In this document: positions 51,449-61,565 of the stretch, in pieces
Numbering within the stretch: the first letter of the stretch is position 1
Layout: the number at the start of each line of letters is the position of its first letter
Source: CAHJWH01 sp965198905
GTDB lineage: Bacteria; Pseudomonadota; Alphaproteobacteria; Caulobacterales; Caulobacteraceae
Reading direction: 5' to 3'
Assembly: GCA_965198905.1 (NCBI GenBank)
Contig: OZ240678.1
Location: 868,001-932,000, forward strand
DNA: 64,000 bases
Position numbers and translations under genes: made by a program
Notes under the pieces: model-generated
The model's database searches: none
The model's input: the letters and a program-made list of their open reading frames with translations, nothing else
Told to the model about the DNA's origin: nothing

Positions 51449-51807
51449 GGCTTGGTTTCGGCCGCTTCGGCTTCGAACATCTCCATCAGGATTTCCCGGA
51501 AGGAATGCAAACTGAAATGGCTCTGCTGATAGCACCGCTCCACCCGGTGCAGGGCGACGCGCTGAGCCTTGGTCAGGCTCGCCAGCGCGCCCAGGTGCTG
51601 GCGCTTCACCTCGTCGGCCGTGACCATTTCCGGGCCGGCGGCGAGGGCGTCGCGCGCGAACAGGTCCGCCAGGACGTCGCGAAAGGCGTGATGGCTGAAG
51701 TTGCAGACCCGCAGCGCCTCGCGATTGCGGTGGATGGCGTCGCGCTGGGAGTTGCTGAGGGAGGCGAGGGCATCGAGATGCTGCACCTCGATCTCGGCGG
51801 AGGTCAT
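51445..51807 (-). CDS. Uncharacterised protein with an internal duplication
   Basis: 120 residues composed of two ~50-residue repeats. Repeat 1 has VQHLDALASLSNSQRDAIHRN and NFSHHAFRDVLADLF; repeat 2 has RQHLGALASLTKAQRVALHRV and HFSLHSFREILMEMF. Each is predicted helix-helix-helix, rich in His. No signal peptide or membrane segment is seen. It is coupled to the DUF488 gene by a GTGA overlap, which implies a joint role. I do not recognise the family. Confidence 0.75.
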   Translation of the reverse strand: MTSAEIEVQHLDALASLSNSQRDAIHRNREALRVCNFSHHAFRDVLADLFARDALAAGPEMVTADEVKRQHLGALASLTKAQRVALHRVERCYQQSHFSLHSFREILMEMFEAEAAETKP

Positions 51808-51868
51808 GCGTCGCCCTCCGGCGTCCTACTCACGTGCACCTGATGAGGGGCGAGGCGAGCCCGGAGGC

Positions 51869-53500
51869 TCATGCCATCGCCTTGACGCGCTTGGCCTTCT
51901 TGCCTGAGCCCAGCTGGGTGGGCCGGGCGCCCTGGCGTGCGCGATCCAGCACGAACTTGGCGTAATCGTCCATGTCGCCGTCGAAGGGCTTCACGTGGCC
52001 GTCCGCCGCCAGCCACAGCCGGTCGGCCACAAGCTCCATCAGCGAGCGGTCGTGGGTGATCAGGATGACCGCGCCCTCATAGTCGTTCAGCGCGTCGAGC
52101 AAAGCCCGCCGGCTGTCGATGTCCAGGTGGTTGGTGGGCTCGTCCAGGATCAGCAGGTGCGGCGCGTTCATCGCCACCAGGTTCAGCAACAGCCGCGCCC
52201 GCTCGCCGCCGGAGAGGTTCTCCACCGTCGTCTCCTGCTTGTCGAAGCCCAGGCCGAACTGGGCGAGCTTGGAGCGGCGGCTGTTCTCCGAGGCGTCCTT
52301 CATCTCGCGGCGGATGATCTCCAGGGGCGTGTCGGAGGGGTCGAGCGCCTCGATCTGGTGCTGGTGGAACCAGCCGACCTGGATGCGGCGCTCCCGGTGC
52401 ATGCGCCCGGCGGTGACGGGCAAGGCGCCGGCGATCATCTTGGCGAAGGTGGACTTGCCCGCGCCGTTGACGCCCAGCAGGCCGATGCGGTCGTCCACGT
52501 CCAGCCGCAGGTTCAGCTCGCGCAGCACGGGGGCGGCGTCGCCATAGCCGACGCTCGCCTGCTCCAGGCTGATCAGCGGCGGGGCCAGCGGGCGGGCGGG
52601 CGACGGCAGGGTGAAGGGCGCCACGCGCTCCGAGGCCGACTCCGCGATGGGGGCGAGCTTGGCCAGCCGCTTGACCCGGGACTGGGCCTGGGCGGCCTTG
52701 CTGGCCTTGGCCTTGAAGCGGTCGATGAAGCTCTGCAGGTGGGCGCGCTCGGCCTCCTGCTTCACCCGCGTCGCGGCCTGGAGCCTCGTCTTCTCCGCCA
52801 GCCGCCGCTCGAAGTCGTCGTAGCCGCCGGTGTACAGCTCCAGCTTGCCGGCGGCGACGTGCAGGATGAAGTCGACGGAGTTGTTCAGCAGCTCCCGGTC
52901 GTGGCTGATGATCAGGGCGGAGTGCGGGTACTTCTTCAGCCGCGCTTCCAGCCACAGGGCGCCTTCCAGGTCGAGATAGTTGGTGGGCTCGTCCAGCAGC
53001 AGGAGGTCGGGCTCCGCGAACAGCGCCGCCGCCAGCGCCACGCGCATGCGCCAACCGCCGGAGAACTCGCTCATGGCGCGAGCGAGGTCTTCGGTGGAGA
53101 AGCCGAGGCCTGACAAGATTTCCGCGGCGCGGGCCGGAGCGCGGTCGGCGTCGGTCTCGATCAGGCGCGCCCAGATCTCGCCCATGCGCTCGGGCTCGGC
53201 AGTCTCAAGCTCGGCATACAGCGCGCAGCGCTCCACGTCGGCTTCCAATATGGTGTCGAGAAGGCTGACGGGGGTGGCGGGGTGCTCCTGGGCCACCGCG
53301 CCGATGCGGGCGGTGCGGGGCAACTCGATGGTCCCGCCGTCGGGCTGCAGCTCGCCCAGGATCAGCTTGAATAGGGTGGACTTGCCGACCCCATTGCGGC
53401 CGGCCAAGCCGATCTTGGCGTTGGGCGGAAAGGAGACGCTGGCGCGATCGAAGAAGCGCCGGCCCCAGGCGTTGAAGGTGAGATCGTCGATCTGAAGCAC
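51869..53500 (-). CDS. ABC-F family ATPase
   Basis: 543 residues with two ATP-binding cassettes and no membrane domain. Cassette 1 has GLAGRNGVGKSTLFKL, an ALAQEHP-like VAQEHPATPV, the signature EFSGGWRMRVALAAAL and LLLLDEPTNYLDLE. The linker (residues ~235-320, basic and helical) holds the P-site tRNA-interaction motif. Cassette 2 has GLLGVNGAGKSTFAKM, NLSGGERARLLLNLV and LLILDEPTNHLDI. The C-terminus is Lys-rich. These proteins act on the ribosome. The start is GTG 53500 (VLQIDDLTFNAWG); the upstream frame is not conserved. Confidence 0.92.
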   Translation of the reverse strand: MLQIDDLTFNAWGRRFFDRASVSFPPNAKIGLAGRNGVGKSTLFKLILGELQPDGGTIELPRTARIGAVAQEHPATPVSLLDTILEADVERCALYAELETAEPERMGEIWARLIETDADRAPARAAEILSGLGFSTEDLARAMSEFSGGWRMRVALAAALFAEPDLLLLDEPTNYLDLEGALWLEARLKKYPHSALIISHDRELLNNSVDFILHVAAGKLELYTGGYDDFERRLAEKTRLQAATRVKQEAERAHLQSFIDRFKAKASKAAQAQSRVKRLAKLAPIAESASERVAPFTLPSPARPLAPPLISLEQASVGYGDAAPVLRELNLRLDVDDRIGLLGVNGAGKSTFAKMIAGALPVTAGRMHRERRIQVGWFHQHQIEALDPSDTPLEIIRREMKDASENSRRSKLAQFGLGFDKQETTVENLSGGERARLLLNLVAMNAPHLLILDEPTNHLDIDSRRALLDALNDYEGAVILITHDRSLMELVADRLWLAADGHVKPFDGDMDDYAKFVLDRARQGARPTQLGSGKKAKRVKAMA

Positions 53501-53657
53501 AGGCGGTCTCCGGGATGCGGCTGATCGCCAGGCGTCGGGCGGACCCTGCGCCGGTGCGCATGTACGAAAGCGGGCGTGATCCCGCAAGGCCGCCGCCCTG
53601 GCTCTCCTCAACGCGCTGCCGGGACCGCCCCGACGCGAGGGTCGAAAGCCCCGCGGA

Positions 53658-55271
53658 TCAGGCCGGACTGAGCGGGAGCGCCTCGGGGCTGGAGACCGGC
53701 GCGGCCAGCCGCGTCCGGCAGGACTCAACGTCGCTCGCGGCGACCTCGCCCGCGGCTGCTACGCCGCCTCCGGCCGCTGCCGGCGGAGGTACGAGCGCCT
53801 GCTGGAGACCGGCCGTCGGTGGAGCGCCTGCAGCCGACGGTCTGGCGGCCGTGGACCGCAGCGCGTCGAGCGGCCGCCAGGCCAGCCGCACCAGGATCAC
53901 GCGGCCCCGGGACGTGCAGACCCCCTTGAAGGTGACGAGAACGACGGCGGGCTTGGGCCCAGCCGAAGCCGAGGCGGGTTGGCCGACGACGCTGAAGGGC
54001 GGAGCGTTGGCGGGTAGGCTCGAGATTGGTGCGCCGGCGCCTGGCGCGTCGTCTTCGGAAACAGCAGGTGCGCTCAGCAACGCCAGAGACGTGGGGCGAG
54101 CGAGCTTGTGGCGCCGCACGACCCTCCTCTCCACGACGTTAGGCTCAGCGTGCGGCGTCGCCTCCGCCAGCCGCATCCCGACATCGCGCGTGCGGACGAA
54201 GACCGGAACACGATGCACCAAGGTGCTCGCCGCGACCGTCGGCCCGCCGCCGACGCTGGGGTCGGACCCGACGGTCGGCGAAACTCGCAGGATCGCCGCC
54301 GAACCGCCGATGACGGCCAGGACGCATCCGGTCATCAGCAGGTCGCGCGCCAGGGCCGGCTTGCGCGCGATGGCGCCGCGCCGGACCAGCGCCCTGACCC
54401 GGGCCTCCAGATCGCCTCGGCCCAGCAGGGCCAGCTCGGGGAAGGCCTGTCCTCGCGTCGCCGGCCCGATGGACCGCGCGAGGGAGACCAGGCACCGGGC
54501 GTAGGTCGAAGGACATGCCATCTGCGCGCTGGCCCGTTCGTCGCAGGCGATCTCGCGCGCGGTGCGCAGCCCCGCCTTGAACACGCCGACCGCGGGGTGC
54601 CAGCTCAACGGCAGCGCCAGGACCTCGCAGGCTAGGTTCAGGGCGTAGTCCCGGCGCACGATGTGGGCGTATTCGTGCAGCAGGGCGGCGCTCGCCTCCT
54701 GTTCGGGAAGCGTCTCGAAGCCGCGCGGCGCCAGGATCACCGGCCTGAACGCCCCGATCACCACCGGCCCCGCCACGTCGGCCGAACAGCGGACCTGAGG
54801 CTGGCGACGCCCGGCGGCGAGGGCGGCCAGCCCAGCGGTACCCGAGAGCGGAGGATCGAAGGGCGTCGACCGCGCCACCATCGCCCGGGCCCGGGCGAGA
54901 CCGGCGGCGAGCCACGCCGCGCAGACCACGATCGGGACCATCGCCGCGAAGATCAGCAGGTGCGCCGCAAACGGGCTCAGCCTGACGCTGGCGTGCAGCA
55001 TCCCTGCAGCGACCGCGCCCGCCCTGTGCAGCGGCAAGGCCGCGGTCGCGCCACGCCCTGGAAGCAGGCTTGCAAGCTGGCCGATCTGCAAGGCGCCGAA
55101 CGGCTCCCGAAGGGCTGGCGACACGACCGCCATGACCAGGAACCCCACCCAGCCCCAGCAGCGCCAGCGCGCAGACACATCGGTCATACGACCCAGCAGC
55201 CACGCCCCCAGGGCGATCAGCGGCGCCTGCCAGGCGGCGTTGAACAGGTAGGCGAGCAACAGCGCCGTCAC
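53658..55271 (-). CDS. M56 family (BlaR1-like) membrane metallopeptidase
   Basis: 537 residues. Several N-terminal membrane helices (residues 1-20, 36-60, 100-125) precede the zinc motif HEYAHIVRRD in ASAALLHEYAHIVRRDYALNLACEV, with the third ligand region CDERASAQM. Another helix lies near residue 310. The C-terminal ~210 residues are Pro/Ala/Val-rich, periplasmic and not a penicillin-binding domain. In the BlaR1/MecR1 paradigm the protease relieves repression by BlaI; here the partner regulator is coupled by a GTGA overlap. The signal sensed is unknown. Confidence 0.85.
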   Translation of the reverse strand: MTALLLAYLFNAAWQAPLIALGAWLLGRMTDVSARWRCWGWVGFLVMAVVSPALREPFGALQIGQLASLLPGRGATAALPLHRAGAVAAGMLHASVRLSPFAAHLLIFAAMVPIVVCAAWLAAGLARARAMVARSTPFDPPLSGTAGLAALAAGRRQPQVRCSADVAGPVVIGAFRPVILAPRGFETLPEQEASAALLHEYAHIVRRDYALNLACEVLALPLSWHPAVGVFKAGLRTAREIACDERASAQMACPSTYARCLVSLARSIGPATRGQAFPELALLGRGDLEARVRALVRRGAIARKPALARDLLMTGCVLAVIGGSAAILRVSPTVGSDPSVGGGPTVAASTLVHRVPVFVRTRDVGMRLAEATPHAEPNVVERRVVRRHKLARPTSLALLSAPAVSEDDAPGAGAPISSLPANAPPFSVVGQPASASAGPKPAVVLVTFKGVCTSRGRVILVRLAWRPLDALRSTAARPSAAGAPPTAGLQQALVPPPAAAGGGVAAAGEVAASDVESCRTRLAAPVSSPEALPLSPA

Positions 55272-55669
55272 GATCCGCCCTCACCGCCTTCGCCCGAGTC
55301 CAGCAGGGCGGAGGCGCGGGCGATCTCCTCCGCGGTGATCTGGCGGGTGTCGATCAGGGCCATCAGCAGGGCCTCGGCCGACCCGCCGAACATCCGCGAG
55401 ACGAGGTCGTTCAACGCGGTGCCCACCGCGCCCTGGCGGCTCACCGCAGCCTGGTACTGGAAGGCGCGTCCCAAGGGCGTGCGCTTCACCTTCTTCTTGC
55501 GGAGCAGCACCGTCAGCATGGTCTGGACCGTGGTGTAGGCCAGCTCGGACGCAAGCCTTGCCTGCACGTCGCCCACCGTGCTCGGGCCAAGCTCCCACAG
55601 CACCTGCATCACTTCGAGTTCGAGAGGGGTGAGGACCTCCCCTGACCTCTTGCGCGGCGATCGACCCAT
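55268..55669 (-). CDS. BlaI/MecI/CopY family transcriptional repressor
   Basis: 133 residues with a winged-helix domain (LTPLELEVMQVLWELGPSTVGDVQARLASELAYTTVQTMLTVLLRKKKV) and a C-terminal dimerisation helix (ALNDLVSRMFGGSAEALLMALID). The family binds palindromic operators and is inactivated by cleavage through an M56 protease, which is encoded just downstream and coupled by overlap. ATG 55669 is chosen; the frame runs to 55720. The operator probably lies in the region containing repeat copy C. Confidence 0.9.
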   Translation of the reverse strand: MGRSPRKRSGEVLTPLELEVMQVLWELGPSTVGDVQARLASELAYTTVQTMLTVLLRKKKVKRTPLGRAFQYQAAVSRQGAVGTALNDLVSRMFGGSAEALLMALIDTRQITAEEIARASALLDSGEGGEGGS

Positions 55670-55780
55670 CTGCGCCCCTACGACGAATTGAACAAACCCC
55701 CGCACGTCGGGAGCTGTCAACTAACGATTTAGGTGGCCTGATACCAGCCGATGACGTTGACCGGCGGGTTCATCAACGCA

Positions 55781-55900
55781 GATGCTCCCCCTCTGGGGGA
55801 GCTGTCGGCGAAGCCGACTGAGGGGGCTCTCCACGCCGCATGCCGTAGCGTCGCCCCCTCCACCACCCTGCGGGTGGTCCCCCCCAAAAAGGCGAGGATC
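55781..55900. repeat. Dispersed intergenic repeat, copy C
   Basis: Contains GATGCTCCCC, CTCTGGGGGAGCTGTCGGCG, AAGCCGACTGAGGGGGCTC and, after a variable middle, TCGCCCCCTCCACCACCCTGCG, GGTGGTCCCCCC and AGGCGAGGATC. The core is nearly identical to copy B. It lies between the blaI start (upstream side) and the purA stop. Confidence 0.8.
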
Positions 55901-55929
55901 GAGGCGGTCAGCTTCAGCAGCCGTCGGTC

Positions 55930-57219
<1,290 letters not shown>

Positions 57220-57234
57220 CTGGAGACCCGGCGC

Positions 57235-57864
57235 CTAGAAAAGGCCGGCGAAGCGATAGACCAGCCGCCCGCCGAAGGTGTCCAACCCCGGGTTGCGCCC
57301 GCCGAGGCCCGCATTGGAGTAGTGGTCCCAAGACGCTTCGACCGCGAAGTGGCGCGAGAGGTCGTAGCCTACGGTGAAGTTCGGGTTGAACACGAAATCC
57401 GACCCCATCGCCTTGTTGCGTCTGTAGATGCCGAGATCGCGCTGGTAGAGGGCGTTCTGCGCCGGTGTGGTGGGGAGCGGCGTACTGTCGGGATTGAAGT
57501 GGTCCGGATAGGTGTTGTAGCCGTCCACATAGGCGCCGCCCACCGCCGCGTCGCCATAGAACTTGCTGTGGAAGAAGTGGTGGCGCCACTCAATCCCAAG
57601 GGTGAAGAAGTTGGTGCGGCTGTCGGTGTTGACCTGCGCCTTGGCGTAGAACATCGGGTTCAATAGATAGTCGATGTGGAAGGTCTTGGTGCGGTAGAGC
57701 AGCTGGATGTCTTCGGTGCCGTTCTCGTGCGGGGTGCCGGACACCCCGAACTTAGTGTCGTGGGCGTAGACGCCGACGCCGACCTCGTCCGCCAGGGCGG
57801 GTGCGGCGGCGGAGACGGCCGCGATCGAGGCCAGGAGGGCCGCCGCCCAAGCAGATTTACGCAT
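57235..57864 (-). CDS. PagL-like lipid A 3-O-deacylase (outer membrane)
   Basis: 209 residues with a signal peptide (MRKSAWAAALLASIAAVSAA, ALA cleavage). It is a small outer-membrane barrel: repeated amphipathic strands, GIEWRHHFF, AVEASWDHYSNAGLGG and a terminal strand LVYRFAGLF ending in Phe. The HYSNAGL core with His and Ser matches PagL; the catalytic Glu position appears to be Asp (NPGLDTFGGRL). ATG 57864 is preferred because an AGGGG site lies 8 bases upstream. It would remodel lipid A acylation (inference from the family). Confidence 0.75.
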   Translation of the reverse strand: MRKSAWAAALLASIAAVSAAAPALADEVGVGVYAHDTKFGVSGTPHENGTEDIQLLYRTKTFHIDYLLNPMFYAKAQVNTDSRTNFFTLGIEWRHHFFHSKFYGDAAVGGAYVDGYNTYPDHFNPDSTPLPTTPAQNALYQRDLGIYRRNKAMGSDFVFNPNFTVGYDLSRHFAVEASWDHYSNAGLGGRNPGLDTFGGRLVYRFAGLF

Positions 57865-57991
57865 CTGGATCATCCCCTGCCGCCCGCGACCAGCCGCGGG
57901 ACGGGCGATGGAAAACGGCGTCATAAAGCGGCAAAGCCGCCCGCTGTCCAGCCGGACGGCGCGCTTGCGTTCGCACGTTTGACGCGCCGTG

Positions 57992-59605
57992 TCAGTGGCG
58001 AAACACCCGCATGCCGGTGAAGGCCATGGCGACGCCGCGTTCGTCGGCGGCGGCGATCACTTCACCGTCGCGGATGGAGCCGCCGGGCTGGATCACCGCC
58101 GTCGCGCCGCCCTCCACCGCCTGGATCAGCCCGTCGGCGAAGGGAAAAAAGGCCTCGGACGCGCAGGCCGAGCCGTCGGCGAGCGAGCCGGGCAGGCCTG
58201 CGGTCTCGGCCGCCTCCCGCGCCCGGAGCGCGGCGATCCGGGCGCTGTCCCGACGGTTCATCTGGCCTGCGCCGATGCCGGCGGTCTGGCCGTCCTTTGC
58301 GTAGACGATGGCGTTGGACTTGACGTGCTTGGCGATGGTGAAGGCGAACAGCATGTCGGCGACCTCCGCCTTGGTCGGCTGGCGACGGGTGACGACCTTG
58401 AGGTCGGCGGCGGTGATGGCTGCGGTGTCGCGCGTCTGCATGAGGAAGCCGCCCGCCACCGATCGGAACACCGCGCCCGAGGCGCGGGGGTCGGGCAGGC
58501 CGCCGGTGACCAGCAGTCGCAGGTTCTTCTTCGCGGCGAACACGGCGACGGCCTCCTCGTCGGCCTCGGGCGCGATCACCACCTCGGTGAACACCTCGAC
58601 GATCGCCCGGGCGGCTTCGGCGTCCAGCCTGCGGTTGACCGCCACGATGCCGCCGAAGGCCGACACCGGATCGCACTGCAACGCGCGTCTGTAGGCGTCG
58701 AGCAGGGAGCCGCCGAGCGCCACGCCGCAGGGATTGGCGTGCTTGATGATGGCGACGGCGGCGCTCTCCCGGGGATCGAACTCCGCCACCAGCTCGAAGG
58801 CGGCGTCGGTGTCGGCCACGTTGTTGTAGCTGAGCGCCTTACCCTGCAGCTGGCGGGCCACGGCGACGCCGGGGCGCGCGGCGCCTGTGCGGTAGAAGGC
58901 GGCGGACTGGTGCGGGTTCTCGCCGTAGCGCATCGTCTGGATGCGCTCCCCCGCTATGGCTAGGCGCTCGGGGGGCGCGTCGTCCGTCTGGCCCGCGAAC
59001 CAGCCGGCGATGGCGGCGTCATAGGCGGCGGTGCGGGCGAAGGCGCGGGCGGCGAGACGCCTGCGCAGCTCGAGCAAGGTGGCGCCGTCGGCCTTCAGCG
59101 CGGCCAGCACCTGCGCCATCGCCTCCGCATCCGTGCAGACCGCGACATAGCCGTGGTTCTTGGCGGCGGAGCGGATCATGGCCGGGCCGCCTATGTCGAT
59201 GTTCTCCACCGCCGTGGCGAAGTCGGCGCCCGCCGCCACCGTCGCCTCGAACGGGTAGAGGTTGACGTACAGCAGGTCGATGCCGCCGATCCCTTGCGCG
59301 GCCATGGCGTCCGCGTGGGCGGGCGCGTCGCGCACGGCCAGCAGTCCGCCGTGCACGACGGGGTGCAAGGTCTTGACCCTGCCGTCCATCATCTCCGGAA
59401 AGCCGGTCAGCTCGGCGACGTCCCTCACAGGCAGGCCGGCGGCCGCAATGGCCGCCCGCGTACCGCCGGTGGAGACGAGCTCCACCCCCAGCCCGTGGAG
59501 GCTCCGGGCGGCCTCGACCAAGCCGGCCTTGTCGGAGACGGAGATCAGCGCGCGGCGGACGGCGACCCGATCGGGGGCGGGCGGAAAGTCGGGGGCGGCG
59601 GGCAT
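57992..59605 (-). CDS. purH: Bifunctional AICAR transformylase / IMP cyclohydrolase
   Basis: 537 residues. The cyclohydrolase half starts RRALISVSDKAGLVEAARSLHGLGVELVSTGGT and has VKTLHPVVHGGLLAVRD and VNLYPFEATV. The transformylase half includes RYGENPHQSAAFYR, KALSYNNVADTDAAFELV, IIKHANPCGVA, SAFGGIVAVNR, CVFAA-like EAVAVFAAKKNLRLL, KSNAIVYAKDGQTAGIGAGQMNR and SDAFFPFADG-like EAFFPFADGLIQA. It performs the last two steps of IMP synthesis. ATG 59605 is chosen; the upstream frame is longer but not family-like. Confidence 0.96.
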   Translation of the reverse strand: MPAAPDFPPAPDRVAVRRALISVSDKAGLVEAARSLHGLGVELVSTGGTRAAIAAAGLPVRDVAELTGFPEMMDGRVKTLHPVVHGGLLAVRDAPAHADAMAAQGIGGIDLLYVNLYPFEATVAAGADFATAVENIDIGGPAMIRSAAKNHGYVAVCTDAEAMAQVLAALKADGATLLELRRRLAARAFARTAAYDAAIAGWFAGQTDDAPPERLAIAGERIQTMRYGENPHQSAAFYRTGAARPGVAVARQLQGKALSYNNVADTDAAFELVAEFDPRESAAVAIIKHANPCGVALGGSLLDAYRRALQCDPVSAFGGIVAVNRRLDAEAARAIVEVFTEVVIAPEADEEAVAVFAAKKNLRLLVTGGLPDPRASGAVFRSVAGGFLMQTRDTAAITAADLKVVTRRQPTKAEVADMLFAFTIAKHVKSNAIVYAKDGQTAGIGAGQMNRRDSARIAALRAREAAETAGLPGSLADGSACASEAFFPFADGLIQAVEGGATAVIQPGGSIRDGEVIAAADERGVAMAFTGMRVFRH

Positions 59606-59815
59606 GGCGGACTCCGGACGGGACGAGGATCGGGGAGCCCAGGCGCGCGGCATCTCGCCCCGCACTCCCCGGTGGTGACCCACCTTCAGCGCCAGTCATG
59701 CCGGGCGGCGCGACCATAGGAGCGGGGCGGAGGCTGTCAACGCAGGGTCGGCGCGTCGCCGTCGCCTCGAGCGTGGCTAAGCGCGCCTTAACGCCGGCCG
59801 GGGCATCCTGACGCC
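59606..59815. other. Divergent intergenic region
   Basis: 210 bases between purH and the GT39 gene. No terminator, riboswitch or conserved promoter was identified; both upstream regions are shared here. Confidence 0.35.
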
Positions 59816-61315
59816 ATGTCCCTCGCCCTTAACGCCGGCAAGATCGACGCCGCGCGCCTGCGTTCGCCGCGCTGGGCGGCGCTGGCGGCGGTTCTGGCCG
59901 CGAGCGCGCTGTTCATGTTCGCCGACGCGCGACCCGAGCCGATCCAGCTCTGGGACGAATCGCGGGTGATGGTGAACGCGCTGGAGATGCACGCCCGAGG
60001 CTGGTCGCTGCTGACCACCTACGCCGGACGGCCGGACCTGTGGAACACCAAGCCGCCGCTGCTGGTCTGGGCCATGAACGCCAGCCTGCATCTGTTCGGC
60101 GTCTCGACGATGGCGCTCCGGCTTCCCTCCATGCTGGCGGCGCTAGGCGTCGTAGCGATCACCTTCGCCTTCGTCCGGCGGCTGAGCGGGTCGCGGGGAA
60201 CAGGCGCGCTGGCGGCGGGGCTGCTGACCCTGAGCTTCGGCTTCAGCGGGCTGCACGCGGCGCGCACCGCCGACTACGACGCGCCGCTGGCGCTGTTCAC
60301 CACCGGCTATGGGGTCCTGCTGTTGTTCCTGCTGCACCGGCGGCGGCCAGGGGTCGGGCGACTGACACTGGCGGCGGTGCTGGTGGTGGGCGCGGGCATG
60401 ACCAAGAGCGTGGCGGGCTTGGTCCCGGGGACAGGCGTCGGGCTCTACCTGCTCGCCGTCGGCCGCTGGCGGCGGCCGTTGAGCCCCGCCTACGCCCTGG
60501 CCGGGTGGGGAGTGGCGACGGTCCTCGCAGGCTTCCTCTGGGCTCGGGAGCAGGCGGCGCCCGGCTATCTGCACGCCGCCCTTTTCAACGACGTCTCGGG
60601 CCGGTTCGGCGCGGCGTTGGACCGGCATGCGGGCTCGCCGCTCTACTACGCGCTGCTCTGCTTCGGCCTGGGGTTCTTCAGCGCCGGACCGCTGGGGCTG
60701 CTAGCGCCGGCCGGTCTAATCTGGGCGAAGGGGCGGGTGCGGCTCGGACTGGTGTTCAGCCTGTGCATGGCGGCGGGCGTCCTGGGGATCGACAGCGCGG
60801 CCTCCACCAAGCTGCCGCAGTATGCGGTCCCGGCCTACCCGTTCCTGGCCGCCGCCTGCGCGTTTGCGGTCCATGCCGGCCTGCGCGCCTGTTCGTCGGC
60901 GAAGCGCCGGAACGCCTGGAGCGCGCTGGGCGTGGCGCTGCTGCTGATCACCGGCGTCGCCTGCGGGCTGCGCTACCTCTACCTGCCGCCCCTCGCCGAC
61001 CCCCCGCAGGCCCGCTATGGACGACTGTTCGAGAGCCTCCGCGCTCAGGGCGAGGCCGGCGTCCAGGTGCTGGACTCCGGCGTGCTCGGCCCCGGCGTCG
61101 TGGCGCTGGGCGTGCCGGACGCCTACGCGCCGCAGCTGGAAGCCTACCGCCTGATCTGGCGTACTCGGGGGCTCGACGCGGCGCGGGCGAGCGGGCTGTC
61201 CGCCATGGCTAAGAGAAGCGTGGCGGCGACCTGCGATCCGTTCTGGCTGGCGCGGGTCCGCCACACAGGCCGCGATGTCGGCGGCGTGCGAGGGTGTGCG
61301 GCCGTCCGAAGGTAG
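59816..61315 (+). CDS. GT39-like membrane glycosyltransferase (ArnT/PMT type)
   Basis: 499 residues, about 11 membrane segments. The first periplasmic loop has the catalytic acidic motif PIQLWDESRVMVNALEMHARG and then WNTKPPLLVWAMNASLHLFG, as in ArnT and protein mannosyltransferases. FLLHRRRPGVG and later AASTKLPQYAVPAYPFLAAACAFA also fit. It transfers a sugar from an undecaprenyl-phosphate donor in the periplasm; acceptor unknown. The final 60 residues are soluble. It stands alone on the plus strand. Confidence 0.88.
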   Translation: MSLALNAGKIDAARLRSPRWAALAAVLAASALFMFADARPEPIQLWDESRVMVNALEMHARGWSLLTTYAGRPDLWNTKPPLLVWAMNASLHLFGVSTMALRLPSMLAALGVVAITFAFVRRLSGSRGTGALAAGLLTLSFGFSGLHAARTADYDAPLALFTTGYGVLLLFLLHRRRPGVGRLTLAAVLVVGAGMTKSVAGLVPGTGVGLYLLAVGRWRRPLSPAYALAGWGVATVLAGFLWAREQAAPGYLHAALFNDVSGRFGAALDRHAGSPLYYALLCFGLGFFSAGPLGLLAPAGLIWAKGRVRLGLVFSLCMAAGVLGIDSAASTKLPQYAVPAYPFLAAACAFAVHAGLRACSSAKRRNAWSALGVALLLITGVACGLRYLYLPPLADPPQARYGRLFESLRAQGEAGVQVLDSGVLGPGVVALGVPDAYAPQLEAYRLIWRTRGLDAARASGLSAMAKRSVAATCDPFWLARVRHTGRDVGGVRGCAAVRR

Positions 61316-61350
61316 GGCTTGATGACTTCAGGCGCGAACGCTGGCGTTCG

Positions 61351-61521
61351 CCTCATCCTGGAGACTTTTGCACGGACGCCGTTGCGCCCTTCGAGACGCC
61401 CCTCCGGGGCTCCTCAGGATGACGCAGGACATTGACCGCACAAAAGTTCGTCATGCTGAGGAAGGCTCTCGGTGAGGAGCCTGTCTCGAAGCCCGCCTCA
61501 CGTGCAAAAGTCTTCATCCTG
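61351..61521. repeat. Nested palindromic repeat element
   Basis: Outer arms AGACTTTTGCACG (61362-61374) and CGTGCAAAAGTCT (61501-61513) are perfectly complementary. Inside are GGCTCCTCAGGATGACG and CGTCATGCTGAGGAAGGC, related to the CTCATCCTGAG/CTCAGGATGAG core of the element at 21531. It occupies the gap between the GT39 gene and gtrA, convergent on both sides. Confidence 0.75.
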
Positions 61522-61565
61522 AATACAAGTTCAGCGAGCCCAGCCGCCGCCATCCCGCTCCTGGC

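Noticed and set aside
53501..53728. N-terminal extension of the ABC-F protein
   Set aside because: Upstream residues are Arg/Pro-rich and antisense to the M56 gene end; the conserved family start is at GTG 53500.
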